DNA of 64,000 nt from Cyrtodaria siliqua (Eukaryota; Mollusca; Bivalvia; Adapedonta; Hiatellidae), in the NCBI GenBank assembly GCA_037043455.1, contig JAWPHD010010213.1, positions 1 to 64,000 on the forward strand. The letters run 5' to 3'. The notes under the pieces are model-generated. The model made no database searches, was not told where the DNA came from, and saw only the letters and a list, made by a program, of their open reading frames with translations. Within the stretch, counting starts at the first letter, position 1. Every line of letters starts with the position of its first letter. Both the position numbers and the translations under genes were made by a program. Shown in pieces: positions 1 through 11,071 of this stretch.

Positions 1-345
1 CCTATTATTCAATACAAAGCAATATCAGAACTTATCTGAGGTTTGTAACCCAGTCAGGTTGTAGAAAAAAAAGGTTTCAATGAAAAGAAATGTCAACTAT
101 GATGTCCTCCTAAATGTTTCCAACCCTCTTTTTACATAAAGTGATCAAACATTATTCTGTAATTAACGTTTAAATATAACATATACTACATTGTTAGCAT
201 AGTTGAAAATGTCTATGGTACGTTTCGCGTTTCCTCTTAGTATAATGATAGTATATCTATGGAATAACTAACCTTCATGATATAGAAAATAAACTATGAT
301 TTCTAGTTGAAATATCGTTATTTGTTTATCCAACGATTTTTTTAT

Positions 346-655
346 AAGGGGACACATGGCATATCAGGCATTATAATTAGTACAGCGATTTATTAATGCT
401 AGTATCATTTTGACTTAAAACTGCATTGCATATAATTAAATAAAAATTGAGAATTCTATTTCCTTCATTATTCTACACATTTTTTAAAATATATTATTTG
501 GTGCAATATTATCAAAAGTCAATAATATGTAAAAACAATTTGCTTTGAAATATTGTAACAATTAATATTATTGATGTGAACAAATGCAAGTTTACGAGAA
601 CAACTAAACTACAAGTTTTTAAAAACATCAAGACTGCCGTGTGTCCCTTTCAAAT
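346..655 (-). mobile_element. MITE family A, full-length copy
   Basis: AT-rich ~310-bp element with inverted ends related to AAAGGGACACACGGCAATCT. The left end is diverged (GGGGACACATGGCA) and the right end is near consensus (GACTGCCGTGTGTCCCTTT). The same interior (a GCAATATTATCAAAAG-type stretch, then TATTATTGATGTGAACAAATG) recurs in many copies across the window. There is no coding capacity. This is a non-autonomous DNA transposon whose superfamily is not assigned. Better-preserved copies are flanked by TTAA. Confidence 0.75.
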
Positions 656-1229
656 AACAACAAGCAAACAGCCGTTATGTCCCTTAAAATAAATATTGCA
701 ATCTACGTCAATGCTATATAACTCAAAAAAAAATACAGTCACGAATGTAGAATTTTATTTATCACACAACAACAATAATATGACGTAAGGTTTCCCTTTA
801 AATATATTTAATTTACATAACATATTATAACCCAGAAGCAACATTAATGTTTATAAAGTGAAGACACGTTTGGCACGTTTTATGACGATTTCAGTATGTA
901 TAAATAGATATCATCATTGTATTAATTCATTACTGAAAACCCGTGATTGTAATCTCGAGCAGTTAAAGAACCATAGGTAATATATTCGATTAGATAATAG
1001 TAGAGCACGGTTTACGGATTCCCTACTGTATCCCGGTCCCCTCTCTCTGGGGCGGCTCTACAATAACCTTTACTGTGTCAGATGAGCCGTTAACAACATT
1101 CAGTATATATTCATTACTGATTTTTTAAACCCGTTGGGAAAAAAATGTTCTTCATCACTCGTTAAATGAGTTAATAAACACATTTTATTATATAAGAAAA
1201 TTATATCTCATTATTTTTTCCAAAGTTTA
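656..1229. other. AT-rich non-coding stretch
   Basis: I see no convincing exon, RNA gene or clear repeat boundary here. It is AT-rich with a short GC-richer patch near 1034-1060 (GTATCCCGGTCCCCTCTCTC). It separates a family A MITE from the first degenerate units of the 57-bp satellite. Confidence 0.4.
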
Positions 1230-1825
1230 ACAGTGACACGCGGCAATCTTGATGACTATTTATCACATGTATCATACTTTGACTATAAGTGACACCGGGC
1301 AATCTGGAAAAGTGTGTAATATAACTCAACCCTAATCAAGTACTGAACCCTAAACTGACAAGAATCCTATATAACAATTTACCTTCTTCCATAGCTAGAT
1401 TACTAAAAGTGCCTACCAAATCCTAGAAATCAATATCCCTATTCCAAATAAGTTACGTATCAACCACCATAACCTAATCAACTTACTCACTCCCTATACA
1501 TTTCTATATAAACTATAACACCTTCAAATTAAATACTACAACTATCCATCTACACAATCTATTATCCAACAATACACTAACCTAAAATACAACTCATGCA
1601 CCTCTCTTCCACAAACTCCATAATCAAGACCACACACCTAAACACATCATCCAATACCCTATACCTTCATCCAATCCCTATATATACAAACAACACATAC
1701 AACCAACAATTAAAACTATCACCTTCAATTTCCAACCTATACTCGTCGCAGCAATCATGAAATATACCAATCACATCCAGCCTATCAATACCAATCCATA
1801 GACCACTCGCATCCAATAACTGTAT
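1230..1825. repeat. Degenerate satellite margin with a strongly G-depleted core
   Basis: Two degraded units of the 57-bp satellite are visible near 1230-1320 (GTGACACGCGGCAATCTTGA and GTGACACCGGGCAATCTGGA). From about 1330 to 1740 the + strand then has almost no G and reads as runs of A, C and T with fragments such as CATCCAAT that resemble CATCCAGTATCA of the unit. This may be very decayed satellite or a badly resolved consensus of long reads over the array. Confidence 0.5.
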
Positions 1826-3051
1826 ATTCATCCAATTTGACTAAGTCCACCGGCAATCTAGAAAGTTGTGTACAAACATCAACATGTCCATCAATTAATC
1901 CTAAAGTGACACTCTGCCACTCATGAAGTGTGAAATATCATCCCGTATCACTTTGCACTAAATGACACGCGGCAATCTTGAAGTGTGTAATAATCATCCA
2001 GTATCATTTGACTTAAAGTGACACGCGGCAATCTGAAGTGTGTAATAATCATCCAGTATCATTTTGACTTAAGTGACACGCGGCAATCTTGAAGATGTGT
2101 AATATTCATTCATTATCATTTTGACTTAAAGTGACACGCGGCAATCTTGAATGTGTAATATTCATCCAGTATCATTTTGACTTAAAGTGACACGCGGCAA
2201 TCTTGAAGTGTGTAATCATTCATCCAGTATCATTTTGACTTAAAGTGACACGCGGCAATCTTGAAGTGTGTAATATTCATCCAGTATCAATTTGACTTAA
2301 AGTGACACGCGGCAATCTTGAAGTGTGTAATATTCATCCAGTATCATTTTGACTTAAATTGACACGCCGGCAATCTTGAAGTGTGTAATATTCATTCAGT
2401 ATCATTTTGACTTAAAGTGACACGCGGCAATCTTGAAGTGTGTAATATTCATTCCAGTGTCATTTTGACTTAAAGTGACACGCGGCAATCTTGAAGTGTG
2501 TAATATTCATTTCAGTATCATTATGACTTAAAGTGACACGCGGCAATCTTAAAGTGTGTAATATTCATCCAGTATCATTTTGACTTAAAGTGACACGCGG
2601 CAATCTTGAAGTGTGTAATATTCATCCATTATCATTTTGACTTAAAGTGACACGCGGCAATCTTGAAGTGTGTAATATTCATCCAGTATCATGTTGACTT
2701 AAATTGACACGCGGCAATCTGAATTGAAGTGTGTAATATCATCCAGTATCATTTTGACTTAAAGTGACACGCGGCAATCTTGAAGTGTGTAATATTCATT
2801 CAGTATCATTTTGACTTAAAGTGACACGCGGCAATCTTGAAGTGTGTAATATTCATATCCAGTATCATTCGGACTTAAAGTGACACGCGGCAATCTTGAA
2901 GTGTGTAATATTCATCCAGTATCATTCGGACTTAAAGTGACACGCGGCAATCCTGAAGTGTGTAATATTCATCATCCAGTAACATTTTGACTTAAAGTGA
3001 CACGCGGCAATCTTGAAGTGTGTAATATTCATTCAGTATCATTTTGACTTA
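1826..3051 (+). repeat. 57-bp satellite derived from MITE family A
   Basis: About 21 tandem copies of a 57-bp unit containing GTGACACGCGGCAATCTTGA, then GTGTGTAATATTCATCCAGT, then ATCATTTTGACTTAA. Most differences are single-base indels. The unit matches the terminal inverted repeat of family A (GGGACACACGGCAATCTTGA) joined to its subterminal CCAGTATCATTTTGACTT, so it looks like an internally deleted MITE end amplified in tandem. A complete MITE copy abuts the right edge. Confidence 0.85.
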
Positions 3052-3378
3052 AAGGGACACACGAGCAATCTTGATTTTTTATTAAAAACTCACGGCGTCC
3101 CGTTAATTTTACTCTTAACTTGAATTTGTTCAATCATTAATATTAATTGTTAGAATAGTTCAAAGCAACTTATTTTACATATTATTGACTTTTGATAATA
3201 TTGCACCAATAATATATTTAAAAAAATTGTAGAATAACGAAAGAAATAGAATTTTTCAATTTTTTATTTAATTATATGCAAGCAGTTCGAAGTCAAAATG
3301 ATACAGGATTAATAAATCGGTGTACTAATGCTAATGCCTGATATAAAACTCCAGATTGCCATTGTCCCCTTTAAACCT
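3052..3378 (+). mobile_element. MITE family A, full-length copy
   Basis: Begins AAAGGGACACACGAGCAATC and ends CCAGATTGCCATTGTCCCCT, with the shared interior (TGTTCAATCATTAATATTAA, TTATATGCAAGCAGTTC, AAAATGATACAGGATTAATA). It directly abuts the satellite, which supports origin of the satellite from this family. Confidence 0.8.
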
Positions 3379-3940
3379 ACTTGTTCATGTTGAAACACCC
3401 AGTACTATTGCATAAGTACACATAACTATTGCATGCAGGCTGTCAACCTTCTATATGTGTTTTGTATCCTCATGAGTCTTATGACCTTTTGGAATTTTGC
3501 TGAATAAAAAGAATATATATAAGTGAACACAAGTATGAGTTTCGTGTTTTTTTTAAAAAAAATTCTACCATAGGTTATTCATATTATTAGTGACATATGA
3601 AAAGTAACATGCGCAAAACAATTGGCTTTAAACTGTTCTTGCAAATAATATTTATCACTTGATTGCAAGCTATGTAGACAAAATAACGCGATTTTTAAAT
3701 AAAAAATAAAAAAAAGGTCAAGATTGCCATGTTTCTATTTAATTATAAAATTGAGCGCTCATGCAAGATCCTCTTTTCCAGAAATTAGCGTTTGCACGAC
3801 TTCAAAATTAACGTTTTCAATTTGCATACAATTTACGGTATGGAACGGAAGTTCGTACCTGTTAACGTTGGTGGTATATTGATACTTTTTTACAACTTCA
3901 TTTGATTTAACTTGCTAAACTACATGCTATGTATTAATGT
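3379..3940. other. AT-rich non-coding stretch
   Basis: No gene or well-bounded repeat recognised. It contains A/T homopolymer runs near 3548-3562 and 3690-3715 and a decayed AGATTGCCATG motif at 3722-3732 that may be a remnant end of MITE family A. Confidence 0.4.
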
Positions 3941-3941
<1 letters not shown>

Positions 3942-4012
<71 letters not shown>

Positions 4013-4022
4013 TAATAATAAT

Positions 4023-4053
<31 letters not shown>

Positions 4054-4135
4054 TTAATAACAACAACAACAGCACTACTGATACTTCTACTAAACTACTA
4101 CTACTACTAATACTACTACTACTATTAATTATAAT
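3942..4135 (+). repeat. Trinucleotide microsatellite (ATA/AAT, then ACA/ACT)
   Basis: Nearly pure ATA repeats to about 4060, then shorter AAC, TAC and ACT runs. The apparent open frame across it (Ile, Asn and Leu homopolymers) is an artefact of the repeat. Confidence 0.95.
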
Positions 4136-4860
4136 AAAGATTTTATTTAACGAGAGAACTCATTTGAAACGTGTCAATCTTCCATGAGGCCTCAACAATA
4201 TACGTATATACAATATTTACAAAAGGAATGTGAAATACATTTAAAGTGATTTTTAGAACAATAACTATTCAGTAATGGACATATATTCAAATAGAGTTGC
4301 ACGCCTTACAAAGATAAGGGTTGTATTATGTTTATGTACACGTGCAGGCTAACACGTGCTCAGAATTACCATTGTATACAAAGAAATTCAGTTCAGCATA
4401 TCAACACGTCTCTGAAATGTGCTATTTACTTTCTTCTTTAGATTATTTTTTATCAAGAACTAAATTATTTTCATTGATAAAATTAATAATTTCCGCATTT
4501 TACTAGCTGGTCTCTGCTGCTAAATTCATCATAAACGGACCACATCTTACGAATGTGTCTCTCAATTTGAGATATTTCCAGTTAATAGCATAATGATTTC
4601 CTTATTCTCTTACGTTTCAACAAATTAACACCGAGTCGGAAAATGTACATTTTACACGTGTTAAAATGGCGTTTTTGTAACCCAGAACCGCGTGCCGTGA
4701 AAGCACCCATTTATCTGTAGATCAAATTTGTAAAACAATATTGGATCTTGGTTCCACATGGAGCTTTTCTCCGGTGGAATGAAGGAAAGAATTTACTTAA
4801 ACCTGATTGCAATGCAAGACAGTAATGTAGTTGTTACAAATGAGTTATTAAAACTTTTTT
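4136..4860. other. Non-coding stretch
   Basis: No exon, RNA gene or bounded element seen. Short open frames here have no recognisable domain and no plausible splice or start context. Confidence 0.4.
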
Positions 4861-5220
4861 AAAAATACAGCAAAGTAGTTTCAAACTGTTTTAATTAGAT
4901 TATATACAAAAGACGACACAGTAATTGAAAATAGCTTTATATAAAAAAAAAAAAAAATGTTTGGTTGCAAACTGTGTTATTACAGGGAGTAAGTAAGTAT
5001 ACTTACTCCCTGGTTATTAAGACTATACAAATATACAGACAAGTAGTTGTTAACTGTTCTATAAAAACTGTACAAAAAAGACACCGAATTAGTTACATAC
5101 CAACTATTGTATTAAAACGATACAAAAGACAGCGGAATAGTTATCAACTTTGTCATAAATTCTTTGCACTGTTTCATTAAGACTACACAAACAGACTAGT
5201 TAGAAAACTAGTTACACATT
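4861..5220 (+). repeat. Degenerate ~45-50-bp minisatellite, block 1
   Basis: Loosely repeated units around a theme of GACAGCAAAGTAGTT, CAAACTGTTTTAT, TAAGACTACACAA. The same theme continues at 6470-6765 and 7015-7135, so one old array appears split by a foldback element and a SINE. A perfect 11-bp inverted repeat with an 8-nt loop (CAGGGAGTAAG / CTTACTCCCTG) lies at 4984-5013. Confidence 0.55.
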
Positions 5221-5279
5221 ATTATATACTGAAAGGAGAAAGAAATACATAATGTGTATTTCCGCTATATATTGTATAT

Positions 5280-5831
5280 TTAAAGGGAATGTAGCGACAC
5301 AGCCAAACAAGCTCTGTTATTAAGAGTTCTGAAAAACTTGGAAAAAGGGAAAGAATTATCAAAATCGGATGATAAACAAGAAAGTTATGACCATTTAAAT
5401 GTTGTTCTAAAACGAACATGTGAGCCGCCATTTTTAGAACTATGACGTCATAGTTCCATATTACCATATATGGAATATTGATAAATATCATTTAAAATGA
5501 AGAAAATCACTGCAAATGAATGGAGTTTTTTTACTGGTCATATAAAGCATTATTGCCATTAAGTATTACATATTTTTCATACAGTTGTTGTCATTTTTTC
5601 CCTATAAATCAGCAAATTTTCATATTTACAAATATTCCATATATGGTCAATTAGGACCGTGATGTCATAGCTCTCAAAATGGCCGCTTCCATATTCGTTT
5701 CAACAGGATCTTCAAATGATCGTATCTTTTTTGTTTATCATCCGATTTTGATAATTCTTTCACCCTTATTCAAGTATTTCAGAACTCTCAATAATAAAGA
5801 TGGTTTGGCTGTGTCGCTACATTCCCTTTAA
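5280..5831 (+). mobile_element. Foldback MITE family F, copy 1 (552 bp)
   Basis: Begins TTAAAGGGAATGTAGCGACA and ends TGTCGCTACATTCCCTTTAA. The arms are long, diverged inverted repeats of roughly 200 bp around a short centre, so the whole element can fold into one hairpin. TTAA at both ends suggests a 4-bp target duplication. The arms carry a CRE-like TATGACGTCAT and a GCCGCCATTTTT motif. Copies 2 and 3 are at 18490-19044 and 24901-25452. Confidence 0.85.
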
Positions 5832-6469
5832 TATGCTAATCGAATGGTGCATAGTGACATTAGGCCTGTCCTTTTGGAAAGAAGGCTTAAACAGAACCGA
5901 ACACACCAATGGTTACCTACCGACTTGTATTTTATTGTATTGCAAATGGTTTGTCAATGACTGAATGATTTCTATTTGCGATTTTACACCGTATCATTTC
6001 ACTTCGAACTCTATCAATTCACTTTGTAACGAATGAACCGAGTTTACACGTCGCATCGAATCAATATGTACGTCATTAAATGACACCATGTTAAATTAAA
6101 CGGCCTGTCATTGAATGGTTTGTAAATATCCACTTTTGACGGTTATGGCTTCCCATAGTACCCCCCTTTAAAGTTTCATTATCGACAGAATGCGCATTTG
6201 GCTCAAGACGTTGCAATCTCTTAACATTAAACACAATACTGAAATGACTTGATTTTTTTCAAGCGAAATTTCAACATTTATCCGTTTGGTGTAAAAGAGT
6301 ATACTTTGATTAAAACGTCTTCTACATGACAGAGTTGTACTTTCTGTAATTATTGGTAGCCCCTTTTTGTACAAAACACATTGATATATCTGGAATATTA
6401 CGTGAAATTAGGTATATATAGTGTAGTATAGGCAATTTTTTTGATTATGCGTTTCTTTTTCCTTTCAGT
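5832..6469. other. Non-coding stretch
   Basis: No gene or bounded repeat recognised; short open frames lack domains. It lies between the foldback element and the second block of the degenerate minisatellite. Confidence 0.4.
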
Positions 6470-6765
6470 ATATACAAATGTTACACCAAGAAGGCAAAGT
6501 AGTTGAAAACGGTCTCATTAGGAGAGTACAAGAAGTTACGCAATATGTGTTTCAAGACTAAATAACAAGACAGCAAAGTAGTCTCACACTGGTTTATTAA
6601 GACTAAACGGAGATGGAAACAGTTGTTTAAGACTTTACACGAAGACAGCAACGTATATAATTACAAACTATTTTATAAAGTCTACACAACACAGCAGAAT
6701 AGTTGTAATGTGCTCCGTTAAAACTAAACAAAAGTTGCAAACTACTGTATTAAGACAGGAAAGTA
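6470..6765 (+). repeat. Degenerate ~45-50-bp minisatellite, block 2
   Basis: Continues the AGACAGCAAAGTAGT / CTGGTTTATTAAGACTA theme of 4861-5220. It is broken at its right edge by the tRNA-derived SINE. Confidence 0.5.
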
Positions 6766-6773
6766 CTTACACG

Positions 6774-7030
6774 TGTCTCCGTGGCCGAATGGTTATCGAC
6801 GTTGCGTTGTAAACCTTCGCCTCTCACCGCTGCAGTTTCGAATCCCACTGGGAGCTCGACTTGTGAGGAAGTGTCGATTCTTACGGATGGCGGGAGGTGT
6901 ACAGTACATGTACTGGTTCTACTCAGGAAAAGTGGGTGGTCTGCCTCCACCACAAAAAAAATGACCGTCCTATATAACATTACATGTGTTGAAAATGACG
7001 TAAAACACCAAACAAACAAACAAAACAAAC
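6774..7030 (+). mobile_element. tRNA-derived SINE
   Basis: The 5' head is a class II tRNA-like sequence: box A region GTGGCCGAATGGTTATCGA and box B GTTTCGAATCC, the internal RNA polymerase III promoter. The body contains TGGCGGGAGGTGTACAGTAC and TCTGCCTCCACCAC. The tail is CACCAAACAAACAAACAAA. This architecture is typical of bivalve SINEs. A truncated body lies at 42660-42740. Open frames over it are not genes. Confidence 0.85.
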
Positions 7031-7139
7031 TGTTTTATTCAGATTTTTCATCTAGCAAACTGTTTTATAAAGAATATACACAGAGCAATTACAAACAGTT
7101 GTATTAAGTCTATATATAATAATGCAGCAGAGTAATTAC

Positions 7140-7952
7140 TCCCGGATATATTCGTCAATACGTCGGTCCATTCGTGTGTCTGTCTGTCTGCATGTCGTCA
7201 ATCGCTCTCTATTCGTTGTTTTGTAAAATAAAACCACATCGCAGCATGTTAATCCGCATCATTAGAGATTAGGAGTATGTAAACAAGGCAGTAGCATTTC
7301 ACGCCTCATTGCGCGCAGCGGCACTCGGAGTCTGCGCGTCACGCATCGTTAATTATGAAGTGGCGAAAATTAACTTCCTCGACAAGAGTATAACAGCGGC
7401 TGCGATTTTCATCTAATTTCTGCCGTTGATCGCGCCTTCCGGTGGAAATATATGTAAAGAAAACATCGACAATTCAGGGTCATTTAGAAAATGAGAAAAT
7501 ACACTTGTTACGTAATTTTACACATGTTAAGAAAACAAGTTTTTGTTTATGATTTATTCTGCGATGGCATGGTTTGAGAGGAAAGAACATTCCTCGGATG
7601 ATAAGCATCTACACTACAATTACAGTTGCCGGAAAGAAATGTGCACAAAGGCTGTGTTTTTTCCTTTTAATTTCCAAAGAAAGTAAATAAAGAAATAAGC
7701 GACTAATTGACTGCATAATCAGTTATTGAATGGAAATATAGACACATGGATAAGGAAACTATACATCTGTAAATGAAATGTCCTTTTTCATTAAAGAATT
7801 TTAAAAATTGAGCTAGCTGAATGAATGTACTTTTCATAAATTCATAATTGTGACAAAGTATGTATGAATTAATGGAGCCGCCCCAGAGGGGAAGGATACA
7901 TTTTTAGGGCCTGGAAGACTGACTAGTTTAAAATGTGTTCTCCCGTTAAATG

Positions 7953-7957
<5 letters not shown>
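7140..7957. other. Non-coding stretch
   Basis: No gene recognised. A CpG-richer patch at about 7305-7440 (GCGCGCAGCGGCACTCGG, TCTGCGCGTCACGCATC) could be regulatory, but no promoter architecture or exon is evident. Confidence 0.35.

Positions 7958-8028
<71 letters not shown>
7958..8028 (+). repeat. ATT microsatellite
   Basis: About 23 copies of ATT with a single TTTTG interruption. Confidence 0.95.
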
Positions 8029-8496
8029 GAATTCCGCGAACCTGCCCTACTATTACTAACGAATATATTCATATGGTTCTCTAGCATGAATTCGATACAC
8101 GGGATCGCCCAGTGGTGTGCGTCACCATCGGACGGACAATGCTAAGGGAAAGAGTCTTTCCCAATAATACAAATTATAGCAAACTTTATACTAGCAATGA
8201 AACCAATCACCATGATGCTAAATTCGTAATGATGGAGTTTCTTAACGGAACATTTGAAGTTTACAAAGTGATAGAATAAAATGCAATATTGGTTTGATTT
8301 TAATTTCTCCTCAAAAATATGCAAACAGACAAGTCTTCGAGCGTGTGTGCATGAATTGTCTAATTTTACAGGCATACAATTCAAAAACTATATATTTAGT
8401 TGTTGTAATCCCAAAATTTCATTTCAAACTTTCTTTTCGTTTTAAAAGTTTTCAAAACTTACTTTTCCAATGTTTTTTCTAATCTGGATTCAGGTC

Positions 8497-8670
8497 ATAT
8501 GATAATGTATATGTGCCGATTAAAAGTATATGTTTATTCACGGGTTCTTAAAGTAGCCGTGATTGAATATGCGTAAACTGAATTATGAGTTGGTAACTCT
8601 TAATTCAACGCTCTAGTTTTGGTGTTCAAGCCGTTTATAGTTTGGATTCACAAAATATGTACGTTATATA
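8497..8670 (-). mobile_element. MITE family C, truncated copy
   Basis: Reverse-strand match to part of family C: GTGCCGATTAAAAGTATA, GAGTTGGTAACTCTTAATTC and AAGCCGTTTATAGTTTGGAT correspond to the interiors of the copies at 24507, 32665 and 34081. Both termini are missing. Confidence 0.6.
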
Positions 8671-9209
8671 AATACCTTGTCGTCAGTAGGTTTAGAAACG
8701 GTGTGCATTTATCGTAGAATGTGTCTGTTGACGGTGTGATAGGGACTTTGTTGAGCCTGACAAATAGACTCATAATGTTGATGAATACCACTGAGTTCAT
8801 GTGTTTGTTGATTCTGAGTTCTCCTCGAACATATTGATAAAGATACCAGTACGTGGTCCGAGTATTAACTTTCATACCCCATCCAATCCCTTCTACAAGA
8901 CGCGAAAACGGGGTTGGCTGGGGTATGAAATAAAACCTTAATTTAGGCTTAAAATGTTTGCATATTGCAAAATGAAAACATTTAATAGGCAATTTTAAAC
9001 AGGTTATCGCATGTTTCAGTAAAAAAATGTTTCTCAGCGTGTTTTATTGTCGAACTATCTTTTAAAAAATGTGTGCAAATATATTTTTGGAATTATTCAA
9101 AAAGTTGTATTGTCAAATTCGGCAAAACACGTTTTATAATATACAAAATGTATGAACAGTAACAGAGTTTCAGTTCCTCAAAGTCATAAAAGAGCGAAAC
9201 AAAAATTGA

Positions 9210-9410
9210 GGATCTCCCAGGGGTTTTGGGGAACAAGGGAACATTGTCCGTTATTGGTAATATTTTTGGGAAACAAGGGAACATTGGAAAAAATATTTTT
9301 TGGGGAACAAAGCAAAATATTTTTGGGGAACAAGGGAACATTGGGTCATATTTTCATGGAACAATTGAACATGGACCCCCCCCCCCCGCCCCCCCCCCCC
9401 CCCCTCTGGG
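9210..9410 (+). repeat. Short tandem GGGAACAAGGGAACATTG units and poly-C tract
   Basis: Four imperfect copies of TTTGGGGAACAAGGGAACAT are followed at 9372-9403 by a C tract of about 30 bases broken by one G. The tract could form an i-motif or, on the other strand, a G-rich structure. It is also a likely site of length error. Confidence 0.75.
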
Positions 9411-9570
9411 AGGGCCTCACAATTGTAAAATGCATGAAATTAAATGGGAACCAGTCATCGTGTTAATTGCTGGTTCTCTGTTATTTCTCATGAATTTTTA
9501 ATTTAATTTCTTCTCAAACATGAAGTAAGGAAGTCTGAACACATTTATGATATGAAAGTTTACAGCAACG

Positions 9571-9790
9571 TTATATTCGTAATGAGTTGATTACGTTATA
9601 TTCGTAATGAGTTGATTACGTTAATTCGTAATGAGTTGATTACGTTATATTCGTAATGTTATATTCGTAATGAGTTGATTACGTTATATTCGTAATGAGT
9701 TGATTACGTTATATTCGTAATGAGTTGATTACGTTATATTCGTAATGAGTTGATTAGAGTTGATTATGTTATATTCGTAATGAGTTGATT
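9571..9790 (+). repeat. 25-bp tandem repeat
   Basis: About eight to nine copies of a unit ATATTCGTAATGAGTTGATT plus ACGTT. A few units are shortened. It is non-coding. Confidence 0.9.
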
Positions 9791-10440
9791 ATGCAAATGT
9801 TGTTTGCACACTTTCTGTTTTGACTTAGTATATTTGTCCAGATTTATGGAATTGATAGACATGTTGATGACCAGCCTAGATCCACTTTATTTTCGTTAGA
9901 CTATGTTTGCTATCCTAAAACTTAGTTTATAATAACATGAATCTCTTAGGAAATGAGTATATCAATGAAATCTTAAAAAGACACAACAAAATAGCACCTA
10001 TTAACATTTCTTAACAATACTATGCGTGTTTTTAAGTATGGGGAAAATAACCGTCACTGCTATTCTTCGATGTGTTTGCTCATAATAACGTATATTTTGG
10101 TTATATGGTGACGTCATCTCATCTCCCTCTGAGGTTGCTTTCACAATATAACATAATATCATATGTTAACGAGACGTAAAACCCCATCTAATTTCATTGA
10201 TTAAAGAGGTTGTATCATTTTTTAAATAAATCAATATCTTACACCGTTTAGTAAGAAGATAAGCAGATGGGGGAATTGAAATGAACATAAGTTTGTATTA
10301 CAGTAGAATTTGTTTAATGTAAATGGTTAATTTCCGATTTGTTTGTATTAAGAAGATGATATCACAATCAAAATTCCATCAGCTTAACAGACATAATCGG
10401 TTTCTGAAGCAAAAAAGCAGCGCGTTCAGTCTTATATTTA
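9791..10440. other. Upstream region of engrailed
   Basis: No gene seen. AT-rich. This is the immediate 5' flank of the engrailed promoter candidate and may hold cis elements, but I cannot point to a specific one. Confidence 0.4.
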
Positions 10441-10445
10441 TTTCA

Positions 10446-10505
10446 GCCATTGGTTAAGCCTGTATTTAAACTCCGCCCGCGGCTCCTCCCATTTGTATAA
10501 ATTAC
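10446..10505 (+). promoter_or_regulatory. Candidate engrailed core promoter
   Basis: Three classic elements occur in order: an inverted CCAAT box (CATTGG, 10448-10453), a GC box (CTCCGCCCGCGG, 10471-10482) and a TATA-like GTATAAATTA (10496-10505). This implies transcription starting near 10530, about 540 bases before the ATG. It is the only GC-rich patch of its kind in the flank. Confidence 0.5.
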
Positions 10506-11046
10506 CTCCGAAACACGTTAATAACATTGTATGTTTGTGAAAGAGGTGTAATATAGTGCTAATTCTTCACGTTGCGCACTTTCGATGTTTATTGAAGAAA
10601 TCGAAACTCTGTGTTACAAAACTGTGCAAATTGAATCGTCTGGAGCTTTTTTGATGTTGTACTTTGCTATAATTAAGATTTTCTAGTGCACTACTAAATA
10701 ACAAGAGCTCTCCTGTAGTTTAATTCCACCAACTTGAAAACTGTTTTGTCATTAACTGCAACGGTTGTGGGTTTATCAATGAAAAGAAAAGAAAAAACAT
10801 CTGCAGTTTTTGTCTTTTTATAATGATGTACCGTTGGTATTCCTTTAAAATGGATGTACAAAATGAAGCAAAGGTGTATCGTAAATATTTCACTGTAATG
10901 TAGACGTAATGCAACTTGATTCCAGTACGTCCAATGGGTCTCATAAATAATCTAAGGATACAGAATATATATAGGAATTTGACATTTGAAACATTGATAT
11001 ACTCACGAATAAATACGATAACATTTTCGCATTGACTCTAGTGTGG

Positions 11047-11061
11047 ATTTCTTCCCCTCAG
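11047..11061 (+). promoter_or_regulatory. Possible 3' splice site in the engrailed 5' UTR
   Basis: A pyrimidine tract TTTCTTCCCCTCAG ends just before GTGACGTCAAT and the start ATG. It fits a 3' splice acceptor, so the 5' leader may be split by an intron of a few hundred bases. The adjoining TGACGTCA (11062-11069) is also a perfect CRE palindrome. Neither use is proven. Confidence 0.4.
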
Positions 11062-11071
11062 TGACGTCAAT

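Noticed and set aside
1826..3051. Regular direct repeats resembling a CRISPR array
   Set aside because: No unique spacers; a 57-bp contiguous satellite in animal DNA.
3912..4187. 91-codon open frame
   Set aside because: Ile/Asn/Leu homopolymers from an ATA/AAC/ACT microsatellite.
6750..7107. Open frames on both strands
   Set aside because: They lie over a tRNA-derived SINE and end in its CAAA tail.
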